NCBI GenBank assembly: GCA_039519185.1 | Contig: CM076849.1 | Coordinates: 74,581,784 to 74,645,783 of the forward strand | From: Astragalus membranaceus | Taxonomy: Eukaryota > Streptophyta > Magnoliopsida > Fabales > Fabaceae | Length of the DNA stretch: 64,000 bases | Reading direction: 5' to 3' | Part shown: piece by piece, positions 41,471 through 53,277 of the stretch | Position numbering within the stretch: position 1 is the stretch's first letter | Layout of the letters: the number at the start of each line of letters is the position of its first letter | Program-made: the position numbers and the translations under genes | Notes under the pieces: generated by a model | Told to the model about the DNA's origin: nothing | The model's input: the letters and a program-made list of their open reading frames with translations, nothing else | Databases searched by the model: none

Positions 41471-42805
41471 TCAGGCGATCTTTCCTGTGAGTGCGGGTTT
41501 TTCAAAAATGTACTTGATTGGATCCATTTTAGATACCAACCAAGTCGTGTGGCTCAGCATATACTGCCTCAGACGACGTGCAGCCCAGGCCAAAGCGAAA
41601 CATGTCTTTTCCAACAATGAGTATCTTGTCTCGCACTCGGTGAAATTCTTGCTTAGGTAGTAGATGACATGTTCTTTCCTTCCGGACTCATCATGTTGCC
41701 CCAATACACAACCCATTGAGTTGTCCAGCACTGTAAAGTACAGAATGAGCGGTATGCCCTGCACCGGTGGCATCAGAATCGGTGGGTTTCGGAGGTACCT
41801 CTTGATCTTTTCAAAGGATTCTTGGCAATTATCGTTCCACTTTGTTTCTTGGTTCTTGCATAGCAACTTGAAGATAGGCTCGCAGATCGATGTTACTTGG
41901 GATATGAATCTGGAGATGTAGTTCAACCTTCCCAGGAACCCACAAACTTCTCTTTCAGTTTTAGGCGGTGGCATTTCTAATATTGCTCGGACTTTGGCTC
42001 AATCCACTTCTATTCCCCTCTGATTGACTATGAAACCCAACAGCTTTCCTGATTTTACACCAAAAGTGCATTTGGCGGGGTTTAATCTGAGTTTGAACTT
42101 CCTTAGGCGTTCAAAGAGTTTTTGCAGATTAACATGTCCTTCTTCAGTCTTGGATTTTGCGATCATGTCATCCACGTAGACTTCTATTTATTTATGCATC
42201 ATATCATGGAATAAAGTTACCATCGCCCTTTGGTACGTTGCACTAGCATTTTTTAGGCCGAATGGCATTACTTTGTAGCAGAAGGTGCCCCAAAGAGTGA
42301 TGAAGGTGGTTTTCTCCATGTCTTCAGGGGCCATCTTGATTTGATTATATCCGGAATATCCGTCAATGTGAGGCAAGGGAAAGTCATCTTTAGGGCTGGC
42401 TCTATTCAGATCCCGATAGTCGACACACATCCGAACTTTCCCATCTTTCTTTGGAACCGGGACAATATTGGCTACCCATTGAGGATATTTTGCTACTGCT
42501 AAGAATCCAGCATCAAATTGCTTCTTGACCTCATCTCTGATTTTCAGTGACATATCTGGCTTCATCCTTCTTAGCTTCTGTTTTACCGGCGGGCATTCGG
42601 GCTTTACTGGTAACTTATGCTCGACTATGTTGGGATCCAGTCCAGGCATGTCTTGGTATGTCCATGCGAAGATGTCAACATAGTCAAACAAAAGCTTAAC
42701 CAGTTTCTCTCGCTCACTGTCTTTCATTGTGATGCCAATTTTAACCTCTTTCTTATCTTCTTCTGTGCCCAAGTTTATTGTCTCAGTAGATTCCCACTTT
42801 TTCAT
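41471..42805 (-). pseudogene. Ogre-1 reverse transcriptase and RNase H, defective
   Basis: The 42188-42805 frame has FAWTYQDMPGLDPNIVEHKL, PVPKKDGKVRMCVDYRDLN and GYSGYNQIKMAPEDMEKTTF. Between PLPHID and GYSGYNQ about 20 residues expected in Ogre RT are missing, including the motif A aspartate. A stop follows DMMHK, then YVDDMIAKSK (catalytic motif) and CTFGVKSGKLLGF. Another stop comes after GIEVD, then RNase H (LILYFTVLDNSMGCVLGQHD, ECETRYSLLEKTCFALAWAA) to 41471. It cannot make an active enzyme. Confidence 0.88.
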
Positions 42806-43529
42806 CTTGTTCCATCATTCTTATTAACTCTGGAGGAGTTTCCCAGTTATCTTCAACATCTTCCTCAGTTTGATTAATGGGGTGATCAAAGTTACAGTAT
42901 GAATTTTTGTCGTTGTTATTATCAAAGATGTTTTTTTTTTCAAATCTGCATTAGTATAAATTGAAGGGCTGAAAAACGAGCAAAAGAAAATAAAAAGAAA
43001 ATGCAAAAGAAAACTTAAATTTATTGGAGAATCTGAAATAACATTTTATTGATACTGATACTGAAAGGAAACATGCGTGCCCGAATGAAATGTCCTAAGG
43101 CCTTGGGCAGAGCCATAGGACTGCATTACAAAAACATTACTTTGAATTAAAAACTACAGGAAAATCGACGATCTCCCAATTAATGAGCCGTTCATTTGCG
43201 GGACAAGGGCGTAATAGTATTATTACCAAATGAAATGTAGCAAAGCCTTATTTAAGGGGGTTTTTTTTATACCCCCATCACATTCCATATACCCCCACAT
43301 AATTTCTAAAACCTGAAAATACCCCTGCCCAACTAAAATTCGCTCGGATTTACCCCCATTTCTGATCAGGGTTCAGCATCCCCGCACTCTGAAAACTCTG
43401 TTTGATGTCGCAGATGATGATCTTCTTCATATTTGGCACTCTGTCCTCAAGTTTGGCTAACCTCTGCTCTTTCTTTTCTTCCGCAATTCTTCTCTTGTCA
43501 TTTCGATCAGGCTGATACCCTATCCCGCG
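42806..43529 (-). other. Ogre-1 protease-RT interval, possible Ogre intron
   Basis: The minus strand has many stops here except at its start (43340-43529), where a frame GIGYQPDRNDKRRIAEEKKE continues the G-patch region after a TGA. Ogre elements are known to carry a spliced intron between protease and RT. The stop-rich stretch fits this, but I cannot fix the splice sites. Confidence 0.45.
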
Positions 43530-44563
43530 TCAATCTTTGTTCTCTTGCAGCTGTACTGGTGTCAGGATCCCCTGTTCGGTCTTTCCTAAACCTTTTCTGA
43601 CCTGGTAACCTTTGTCTATCATGACTTTAGCAACCATCATGGCAGACTTGGACAGCTTAGGCTTCAGCATACTGGACGCATTAGCAATCTCTAGTGCTTG
43701 GAAGGCAGTCTCAAAAGACTCCTCAGCAGCCTCGATGTAACGAGCGGGAGACGACCTATTTATCAGCGTTTCCTCTTCACCAAAGACAACCACCAACTTG
43801 TTGTTCACTATGAATTTGATTTTCTGATGTAATGAAGAGGGAATTGCCCCTGCAGAATGGATCATGGCCTTCCCAAGAGACAACTGTAGGATGGGGCGAT
43901 ATCCATTATCTGGAAGGTCACTACGAAGAGTTCCGGACCCACCTGCACCGATAATTCTATTTCCCCGATGACTTCCCTTTTCGATCCGTCAAAGGCCCTG
44001 ACCACTATCGAGCTAGGTCTCATAATGTAGGAACAATCCACATCTAACTTTTCCATGGTTGACCTGGGTAATACATTCAAGGACGATCCATTGTCAATAA
44101 GCACCCGAGCAAGTGAGTAATCTCCACATTTCACAGATATGTGTAAGGCTTTGTTGTGCCCTCTTCCTTCAGTTGGAATCTCGTCATCAGTAAAGGTGAG
44201 GTAATTACTTGCAACAAGGTTTCCAACGATCCCATCAAACTGGCCGACTGAGATGTCATGAGCGACATGGGCCTCATTCAATACTTTTGTCAATGCTGCA
44301 CGATGGGCTTCAGAACTGAGCAATAATGACAGCAGAGATATCTTGGCAGGGGTTTGGTTCAGCTGATCAACTATCTTATACTCGCTCTGTCTCATGAGCT
44401 TCAAAAATTCGCCGGCTTCTTGTTTCGATAGTGTTCTTTTACCCACATTCTTATCAGCGGGTTCTTGTTCTACGCCTTTGCCTTTGCGAGCTCTTTCTTC
44501 CCCTTCTTTTGTTTGTTCTCCACTGAGTCCTTCGGGGGTATAAATACGCCCGCTTCGAGTCAT
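43530..44563 (-). pseudogene. Ogre-1 protease and G-patch-like region
   Basis: The 43862-44563 frame contains the aspartic protease motif VLIDNGSSLNVLPRSTMEKL, in which Ogre elements use DNGSS, and ends at CLLGRP. It continues in an overlapping frame (43530-43883) with MSLGKAMIHSAGAIPSSLHQ and a glycine-patch-like segment, AKVMIDKGYQVRKGLGKTEQ. A TGA follows ENKD. The protease would cleave the polyprotein; the G-patch segment is a feature of this lineage. One frameshift and one stop are visible. Confidence 0.82.
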
Positions 44564-44602
44564 TCCACTGGTCCCTGAGATGTTGATGACATCAGGAGTG
44601 GT

Positions 44603-46883
44603 CTAAACTTTCACGTTGTAATTCCATGGGACTGTATTGGTGTCTTTAAAGGGGAAGGGAGCAGGTACTTGAATAGTGATCGGTTTGGGCATAGTTGGAT
44701 TCATCTTTTTGTAACGGATTTCCAGTGGCTTCCGGATATCCTTGCTCTGGTCAGTATTTGACAGGAGAGTCCACACGTCTTCCTCCTTCTTTTGGAGACC
44801 CACCTGTTATTGTGTCGGTCTAGTAAGTCTTGCAGGACTATCTTGAATGCTTCACATGCCCCGACACAGTGAGGGTCAACACACAAATCCTTTTCAGCAC
44901 ATCCCTTCATAATAATTCCGAAGTCACACAAGTCAGCATGGATGAGGTCTAGAGGTGTGATGATGTCTTCTACCCTTTTGATCAGGAATTGTCCCTCAAA
45001 ACTTTCAATGGCATTAACGGAAGGTTTCCCATGCTCCAGTAATAGGTTAGTGGCAACATTCAGACCATCCTCTTCGAAACTTAACCATTTAGATTCAATC
45101 AATTTTTGCACCACATATTTTAATGCCTTGCAATTTTCTGTTGAATGGCCAACTGCCCCAGCGTGGAATCCACAAGTAGCATATGGGTTGTAACCCCTAG
45201 GGAAATGAGGTTGAATAGGTCTCATCGGTCGGGGAGTGATCAGGTTATGACTTATGAGGTGATTGAACAGGTCTGTGTATGACATGGGTATTAGGTCAAA
45301 ATTGACAGGCTTTATTTCCGGATAACTTTGCGGTCTATAGTTTGGGTTGACTTGGTGAGGTGGGACTAATGGTGTTTGAGTAGGGATTTGGAAGGTTTGT
45401 CGAGGATTGGTGTAGGGAGGCTTTCCGGATCCAGAGATGGCATTGGCTTCTCCTTCCTTCTTTTTAAGGAATCCTGGGAAGGGCGTTTTCTGACTACTGG
45501 TTCCAGCAAAGTTATGGGCAATCTTCCCATTTCTCCATCATTTTCTAATCTTTCTCCTATGACAATCATATCTGAAAAGCTGGAAGACACGCTCCCGATC
45601 AACCTGTCGTAGAAAGGCGATTGAAGAGTATCCATGAACATGGATACCATCTCCTTTTCTAACAATGGTGGTACTACCTGCGCAGCCAACCCTCTCCATC
45701 GTTGGGCATATTCCTTGAAGGACTCATTATCTCTTTTTGTCATGCTCTGCAGTTGTGTCCTATCGGGAGCCATGTCAATGTTGTATTTGTATTGCCTCAA
45801 AAATGCATCAGCTAGGTCCTTCCAGCATCTGATATGGGCACGCTCTAATTGCATATATCAGCTCGAAGCTGCCCCAAATAGACTGTCCTGGAAGTAGTGA
45901 ATGAGCAATTTTTCGTCATGAGCAAACGCAACCATCCTCCTGCAATACATGGTTAAGTGGCTCACGGGGCAGGTTGACCCTCTGTATTTGTCAAAACCTG
46001 GCACCTTAAATTTAGGAGGGATGACTACGTTAGGGATGAGGCACAAATCGTAAGCATCTCTTGCACCAACATTGGATCCTTCAACTGCTCTCAACCGTTC
46101 CTCAAGCATTTGCAGTTTGTCTTTGGCTTGAGGGTTCTCCATAGAGTAATTGTGAGGGAGCCCACTCATACCATAGTAAGGATGAATCGTCGGAACTATG
46201 GCTGGGTTCACATTTGGGATATGTGAATGAGTGGGGTTCCTGAGATTGGATGCTTGAGCATCAACTATCAGTGGGGGAGTGTAGCCAAGTGGTAATCTTT
46301 GTGGCGCGACGACATGGCTCGGGTTTTGAATCCGTGGCGCCCTTCGATTATCATCGTGACCCGTCGGTGCAGGCTGTTTTTGGCCTACGACTCCTGAGGG
46401 TCCATCCTTCGAATTGGCAGCGACAGTCGAAGGTGTGTAACCTTGCGGAAGTCCGTAAAGAGGCCATTGGTAACCCTGGTCATTAGCCCCAGTAGGGTAT
46501 ACTGTATGTGGGATCCCGGGTCCATTGGGAAGAGGAGGGTTGGTAACTTGATTTTCAGTATTCCCAACGGAGACATCTTCATCTGTATTCCCGTTCCTCA
46601 AAGCTTGTAAAACCTTTAAGATTTCAACCATCTGTTCTTTCATCCCATCTATTTCTGCCCTAAACTCTTGATTGCCTAGGTTCTGATTACCCTGACCTAA
46701 GTCATCCTGATGTGGATTACCTTGATCTGGGTTATCCTGAGGCGGATTGTCCTGATTTGTTTCCATGTTTCTAGCCTGAGAACGAGTCCAATAGCGATGT
46801 TGACCCACCAGCTTGTCTTTTACTCTCTGTTGATGGGATACATGGTATGAGTATATGAATGGATGAAAAGATGAGTGATGCAT
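44603..46883 (-). pseudogene. Ogre-1 gag with one nonsense codon and two frameshifts
   Basis: The N-terminus carries KLVGQHRYWTRSQARNMETN, a motif shared with the Ogre-2 gag. A Q/N/P/D-rich linker follows, then the gag domain. At about 45855 the frame FGAASS is followed by TGA and then YMQLERAHIRCWKDLADAFL in the same frame; the family has tryptophan there, so a single TGG to TGA change explains it. The frame shifts near 45455 and resumes to MSYTDLFNHLISHNLITPRP. A knuckle-like CGFHAGAVGHSTENC follows. It shifts again near 44810 and meets a TAG at about 44602. It would form the capsid. Confidence 0.85.
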
Positions 46884-47086
46884 GTGTGCATGAGTTTTAT
46901 TGTTTTACGCCAAGAATTGTAAGTGCGCCTTGATTTGTCATAAGTACACAAATTAACGTTTCAGAATATTTTCAAGAAAAAGGATTAGCAGGTGAAACAA
47001 GCAAACTTCACTGATGGGGGAAAGTACAACATTTTTTTTGAAAAAAAACTTCAAAAGGAAAAGTACAATGCTCTTTTAAATTTCGC

Positions 47087-49080
47087 TCAAATACATATGG
47101 CTTTCGTTTTTCCACTCCTCTCTCTTTTTCTATTAGTAGTGCTACCAGCCTTCTCCCTAAGTTCTGCAATTAGGATCTTGCAAAATTCCACAAATTCGAA
47201 AACTTGGACCGAGGTGTTGAACGGGTGCATTGCCGCGTCAGCCCTCTTTAGATGTTTTGGGATACCCATGATAGCTTGATTGGCCAGCCAAGCCAACTTT
47301 GAGAATTTGTCTTTCCAGTATAAGCTTTCATTCTTCAACCCTATGAAGACTTCATGGTTTGCTATCCTGCTGACCAACTCTACAAAGCGGCTCACCCACT
47401 GGATGCTTTCAGTCTTCAACTGGTGGTAAACTTCCTCTTGATATCTGATATAGTCCTTCAGCTCGTCAGATCTTTCATGCTCCCTTCTCAAGGCTTGTTG
47501 GTATTCTCGGAGTATCTCTTCAACTGTCTCTTTATCCCGCCGGATACTTTTCACTTGATCTTCAAACTCAGCTATCAATATCCGAGACTCTCTTTTTGAT
47601 TTCACCAGCAGGCCCTGTGTGGTTTTTTCAGCAATCATTGATTCTTCCCATAACTCCTTCCATTTGTGCGCATCATTAATGGCTTGGTTCATTTTCAGGT
47701 TGCATCGTTTTAGTTCTTCCTTTGCCCCTCTCAGGTACTTTTGAACCTCTTGTTTGTTCTTTTTTTCAATCTTAAGCTGCTTGCGGCTATCTTCGATGGC
47801 CAGTGACCTAGTTGCGTTTTCCTCCTCCAGTTTCTGGTTTTTTAGGAGCATTTTCTCTAATTCTGCCTGTAAGCCCTTCTTTTCTTCTTCGGCTTTTGAT
47901 AATGCCATTTTGAGCTTATCTAACTCTTCGACAGTGGGAAGGGTAGGTTCAAGTACTCCTTCCTCAACCCGTAGTGCGCTTCGGTAAGGCAATCAGGTGT
48001 CTTAGATCCTTTTTTGGAGCCATTGACGAAAGGTGGGTTCCTTATCTCCGCCCCTCTTAGTAAGCTCTTGTCCTTTGCGGACAACCATATCCCACGCTTG
48101 AGAAATCTTCCGGACCATGTCAACCTCTTTTGGGCTTCCCTCATGGAGGTAAAAAGGGATTAACATGTCTACGGTGGGCGGATTTCGCATGGGGTACCCT
48201 AGCTATCTTAGAGTCAGAGAAGGGTTGTAATTTATGCATCCTTTTGTCCCCATGAGTGGGACATTTTGAAAGCTTCCACATTGAAAATTACTGTAGGCCT
48301 ATTTTTCCACCATGATGGGTGCCAACGAACCTTGTATTCATGGAGGCCCCTTAGCACATGCAACCATTCACTAGTGTTCATCGCCTTCACATCACACCCT
48401 CTAGCGTCTTCAATTGGGCCTTCTACTTTGACTTTGTTAACGAAAGCATGGGTGAGAAGCCAAACATACAAAGCGTGTAGGCAACAAAATACATTCATTC
48501 CCTTTAAGGGTCTTCTTTCCCTGTAAGAACGGCTGGAATTGGGTTGGATGAGTTTTCTTCATCCTTGAAGGATAGGAAGGCACCAATAGCGGTTGTGTCC
48601 ACATACCTTTCAAGGCGTGGAAATAGAACAATGCCAAAGATGGTCAAAGCTAACACTTGTGGGAACCCTACAATGCAATTTCGATTTTTCTTTTGGAGCT
48701 TCAAATTTTCTTTGCTGATTTGTAACATTGAGGCAAGTTTCTCATCTGTGTAGTAATGCCCCTGATTCTGGTAGGGCCTAATGTCTTGTTGAGGAAAACC
48801 AAGGATCTGCGTATATTCTTCCAAGGTAGGTGCCATCTGGAATTTTTTGAAGGTGAAGCATCTTAATGAAGAGTCATAGAATTGGCCCAAAGCAACAATG
48901 GCATTTGTTTGCACTTCCAACTGTAATAACATAATAATCTTCCCATAAGTTCTATCAAAGTAGGCTGTTTCACTATAGGGTAGTTCAGAGCTTGGATCGC
49001 TTCACTGTTTGATCCCATATTGCCTTGCTTATGACAAAATTTTCGAGCCTCTTACGATTTCCGGCAAACCTAAATGAGAT
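47087..49080 (-). pseudogene. Ogre-1 ORF1 (DUF7745-type domain plus coiled coil), frameshifted
   Basis: Several minus-strand frames together match the ORF1 placed upstream of gag in Ogre elements. An opening RKRLENFVISKAIWDQTVKR breaks at about 48985 by what looks like one extra base. Then come YSETAYFDRTYGKIIMLLQL, FKKFQMAPTLEEYTQILGFP, FGIVLFPRLERYVDTTAIGA and, in another frame, ARGCDVKAMNTSEWLHVLRG and RWHPSWW. The C-terminal 47087-47992 frame is a long coiled coil (KLKMALSKAEEEKKGLQAEL and on). The function of Ogre ORF1 is unknown; the N-terminal domain resembles plant mobile-domain proteins. At least three frame changes are visible. Confidence 0.75.
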
Positions 49081-49965
49081 GAACAACATGCATGTGAGGA
49101 TTTTTTTTTACATTTTTTGTGAAACAACGATGTTATATGATGAATGAAAGAATGATGTCACGCGTGTTAAAAAAAAGTAAAGGAAGATTTTTGGTGATTC
49201 AACTTTGAGAAAGCATTAACTATGTGTCACCTCCTATATATGTAAAAGGGAAAAAGAAATAAATGGTTTTGATGATTTGATTTTTTTTAAAAAAAAAAAG
49301 AAGGTATCTGTAATGATGCAGCGGGTAGGTGAAATGCCCTTGTGTCCTAAACAGGTTATGTCTTATATATCGGTCATGGTCTAGGGTCACTTATGTGATC
49401 AATCTCTCAGGTGGCTCTATTCACTTCAGCACAAAGGTTTCCAGAGCTAAAATCCCCTTCATGATGTGATCCACAACGATTGCGAGCTACCTGGTGTGGG
49501 ATACCTTGAAAGAGCGTACTCTGGCTGAGACTTTCATGAGAGCCAGACAGATAAAATCCAGAATGACTGTCACTAATAATCTCCACTCGTCCTAAGTTAT
49601 TTTTCAGACCCGGGTATAAGGCCCCACTCAGAAGTGTGTGAATGATGAACCCGCATCACATGATGTGTTTCATTGGTTTAAAGAGAGTTTTTAAGTGGAA
49701 ATGGTGATGAATGAATTAAAAGTGTGATGAAAAGTATCAATTTGTGCTATTTGAAATTGTTTTGCTATGCAGTGCTTATGCTGGGTTTTGTCGTGTTTTT
49801 GCCCAGGGACTAGGTGGAAATGAAGAACGAAGCAGTGCAGGCAAATGGACTCAAGGGCGCAAAATCTAGGAGCTTTCAGCCAAAATGCACACAACTGGCG
49901 CGCAGGTGGCGCTGCAACACGCAAACTGACAGAGGCCTCAGCCAAATGGCGCGCCACTTGTGCGT
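49081..49965 (-). other. Ogre-1 5' untranslated region
   Basis: The minus-strand sequence around 49330-49450 (AGTGAATAGAGCCACCTGAG, CACAAGGGCATTTCACC) aligns by eye with the Ogre-2 leader at 62965-63060 (GAGTGAATAGAGCTACATGG, GTCACAAGGGC). This links the two elements and shows that the 5' LTR would come next. A GGCGC-rich stretch lies at 49850-49960. Tekay-1 interrupts at 49966. Confidence 0.65.
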
Positions 49966-52213
49966 TGTAACACCCCTTTTCTACCCGTTAATTTGTTTGT
50001 AAAAATCAGAGTTTCAAAATCGTTTTCATCACAAGGAATGTTACACATACTTCGAATAAAACATCGTACTTCAATAAAACATTTCAACATCAATAATTGT
50101 GCAATAGGTAGCACGCCCCCAATGGGGAAAACCTCAAGCATCAGTCATCGTCACCACAACCTTAACATCAATAAAAACCAACTACGCAGCGGAAAGTAAA
50201 ATAAAGAGAAACCATCAATAACATATAACAACCAAAATAGTCTTAAAACATCGAGTTCGTTTCCCCCCTGAGTGCTACGTATCAGAGCATGACGACCCGA
50301 CTCAAATTAGTGAAGATACCTAGGTCTTCACTCGTGATCACCTGCGCGTTACCGCATAGGGGTAACATTCAAACAGAAGGGTGAGTCCAATTCAATCCAT
50401 ATAATAAATCATATGATAAGCAATAAGTCAAAGTCACAACACTAGAGTAACAACATCACAATCATCAATTACGTCATTACAACAACTCATCACGATGTAA
50501 TGTGACTATATGAAATGCAACCCACTCGCGGGCATATGCATGAGGTACCTTTCATCATCGTCGCTTAGCCTTTATAGCCTCATCGTCGCTTAGCCTTTAT
50601 GGCCTCATCGTCGCTGGGTTCATGCACATGGAATACATGAGACACTATGACATGCACCACACACAAACACACAATCACAGTCAACTATGTGACCCATCAC
50701 TTACCAAATTGCCAAATAAGAGGCACAGAACCTGTCAATTTATAATTACACACAACCACGTCGCTATATTTCATCGTCGCTTATTATCATCGTCGCTTAT
50801 CCATAAACGTCATCAATCAAACAATAGCCACTAAGGGCAAAAACGTCATTTAACTAGCCACTAAGGGCATCATCGTCATTTACACATCATCATCAACAAT
50901 ATTGGCCACTAAGGGCAAAAACGTCATTTAACTAGCCACTAAGGGCATCATCGTCATAATCACCCATTTTGACACTAAAACGTTAAAACTGTTGGTTATA
51001 GGCAAAAAGGATTTTTAAAGAACTCAATACGGCTTTACAACGTCACCGTAATGACCACCGGGGACAGCCACTTGGGCGCCCAGAAACCACCAGAAAATCA
51101 TAAGTTTTTATTTTAAAAATAAGACACACAGGTAGACAATCGAAAAAGCTTCCCAACACTTTTTGAAACGTTCAAAACGGATGCCCGAGTCAAAAGATAT
51201 AGCGAAAACAGTTTTTATAAAAAAATTGGGAACATCCTGAAAATGGCGCCCAGTGCCTGGGCGCCTGAGACACAAACTTAGACATCCAGAAGCAACACAA
51301 CACACGCACACTGGCGCCCTTGGCGCCCAGCGCCCAGCAAACAACACAGACACACGCACACTGGCGCCCTTGGCGCCCAGCGCCTGGCACCTGGCGCCCA
51401 GCGCCCAGCAAACAACACAGACACACGCACACTGGCGCCCAGCGCCTGGCACCTGGCGCCCAGCAAACACAACACACACAACACACACACGCACACACGG
51501 CACCCTTGGCGCCCAGCGCCTGGCGCCTAGCGCCCAGCGCTCGCAACACGCAACACACACGCACACGGACACGGCGCCCTTGGCGCCCAGCGCCCAGCAA
51601 GCACAACTCAGCACAAAATCCAGCAACACAACCAAGCATATGGCGCCCTAGGCGCCCATAACACCAACCAAAAGGATTTTTCAGCCACAAATCATAGAGA
51701 TCACGCATAATTCATCAACTAACATGAAATCACATACACATTCACGATCATGGATAGATCTAGGCTAACCCTACCCTAAAACCTATCATAAACATCTATT
51801 ATATAGAAAGATAGAACTCCCCTTACCTCGGATTTGAAGAACGGGAGCCCTAGAGACAGTCACGAACAGAACCACGGCAACAAAATCACGTTCCTCTTCC
51901 TCCTGGAGCTCGCGACCTTCCTCTCTTCCTTCTCCTCTCTACGGCGCTCTCACTCTCTCTATTCTCTTCTCCCAAATTCGCAAATGACAACCAAAATCCC
52001 AACTCCACTTGACCTAGCCACTTCGCATATTGCATTGGATCATGGGCTTGGGCTTTTCACTTAAGCCCAAGTTCATTCAAGTGGCGCCTCCTTTTCCTAA
52101 TACCACCAACATAAAATTAATATAATTTTAATTAATTAAATTATATCCAACTAATTAAAATAAATTCCTAAATACTTAATTAAATAAATTAATTAAATAT
52201 TTAGGGTGTTACA
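49966..52213 (-). repeat. 3' LTR of Tekay-1
   Basis: A 2248-bp LTR, TGTAACACCC to AAAAGGGGTGTTACA on the minus strand, preceded by a polypurine tract (AAGTGGGGAGAGT at 52214-52226). Internal tandem repeats include CATCGTCGCTTAGCCTTTAT (50550-50610), GCCACTAAGGGCAAAAACGT (50820-50955) and a GGCGCC-rich array. Confidence 0.88.
51243..51660. repeat. GGCGCC-rich minisatellite in Tekay-1 LTR
   Basis: Alternating TGGCGCCCTTGGCGCCCAGC, GCCTGGCACCTGGCGCCCAG and AACACAGACACACGCACAC units. Open frames on both strands are a by-product of the composition. Confidence 0.9.
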
Positions 52214-52224
52214 ACTCTCCCCAC

Positions 52225-53277
52225 TTAGAATATTTCGTCCTCGAAATTTACCTGATCGAACAACTCTGGGTAGGACTCCCGCATCTTGCTCTCTAGCTCC
52301 CAAGTCATACTCTCACCGGCAGCTCCTAGCCAAACCACTTTCACCAGCGCAATCTCTTTGCCTCTAAGCACTTTCACTTCACGATCCTCAATCCGTACGG
52401 GCATCGTCTCCACAGTGAGATTATCCCGCACCTCCACATCATCCATATGGATCACATGAGATGGATCCGAAACATACTTCCGAAGTTGCGACACATGAAA
52501 CACGTCGTGCAAATTCGAAAGATTTGGCGGTAAAGCCACCCTATAAGCCACATTTCCGATTCTCTCAGAAATCTGATAAGGACCAACAAAGCGAGGAGTG
52601 AGCTTCTTCGATTTCAACGCTCGACCAACACCGGTAATAGGAGAAACCCTCAAGAACACATGCTCACCCTCCTGAAACTCTAAATCTTTCCTCCGCTTGT
52701 CTTGATAACTCTTCTGACGACTCTACGAAGCCTTCATCTTTTCACGGATCATCTTGATTTTCTCTGTAGTCTCCCGGACAATCTCCGGTCCCAACACTAC
52801 ACTCTCCCCCGACTCATACCAACACAACGGCGTTCTACACTTTCGACCATACAATGCTTCAAACGGTGCCATCCCAATACTGGAATGGTAACTGTTGTTA
52901 TAGGTAAATTCAATCAGCGCAAGGTAGGAATCCCATGAACCCCTTTGTTCCAAGACACATGCCCTCAACAAATCTTCTAACGACTGAATTGTTCTCTCTG
53001 ACTGACCATCTGTCTGAGGATGATATGCCGAACTCATTTTCAACTTTGAACCCAATTCCTTCTGCAAACCCGTCCAAAACTCAGAAGTGAACCTCGGATC
53101 CCTATCTGACACAATACTCTTCGGAACACCGTGCAACTTCACAATTTCTTTGACATAGACCTCTGCCAACCTCGACACCGGATAAGTGACATTAATAGGA
53201 ATAAAGTGAGCAGACTTCGTTAACCTATCAACGATCACCCAAATAGCGTCATGACCCCTAACTGTATTCGGCAATCC
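52225..53277 (-). pseudogene. Tekay-1 integrase core and C-terminus, one stop codon
   Basis: The fragment begins in the integrase core at PNTVRGHDAIWVIVDRLTKS and is cut on its N-terminal side by the Tekay-2 LTR. It keeps all three catalytic residues: D in VDRLTKSAHF, D in VSDRDPRFTSEF and E in DGQSERTIQS. A TAG after MIREKMKAS (about 52723) stands where the Tekay-2 copy has a glutamine codon. The frame then resumes with the GPYQISERIGNVAYRVALPP module and a chromodomain-like end (VKVVWLGAAGESMTWELESK). Integrase inserts the cDNA; the C-terminal end is thought to guide target choice. Confidence 0.88.

Larger units (their letters stand above)
26390..49965 (-). mobile_element. Ogre-1: large decayed Ogre-type retrotransposon (5' end interrupted)
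   Basis: Minus-strand order, right to left: 5' untranslated region, ORF1, gag, protease, RT, RNase H, integrase, long 3' non-coding region and 3' LTR (26390-29922). ORF1 upstream of gag, an archaeal-type RNase H and great length are Ogre hallmarks. The element is interrupted at 49966 by Tekay-1, so its 5' LTR lies outside the window. It inserted into an Athila LTR (candidate TSD CCCAT at 26385-26389). It contains two solo LTRs and a deleted Athila-like element. Most coding parts carry stops, frameshifts or deletions. Confidence 0.88.
49966..53277 (-). mobile_element. Tekay-1: chromovirus, 3' half only
   Basis: A 3' LTR (49966-52213), polypurine tract and integrase C-terminal half (52225-53277) are present. 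The rest is displaced by the Tekay-2 insertion at 53278 and lies outside the window. It interrupts Ogre-1; TGCGT at 49961-49965 is the candidate target duplication. Confidence 0.88.

Noticed and set aside
43500..43530. Independent G-patch host gene
   Set aside because: The glycine-rich segment sits where Ogre-lineage elements carry it, between protease and RT, in frame with element sequence.
51108..51708. ORFs of 113-175 residues over the GGCGCC array in the Tekay-1 LTR
   Set aside because: Repeat-derived and present on both strands with alternative frames.
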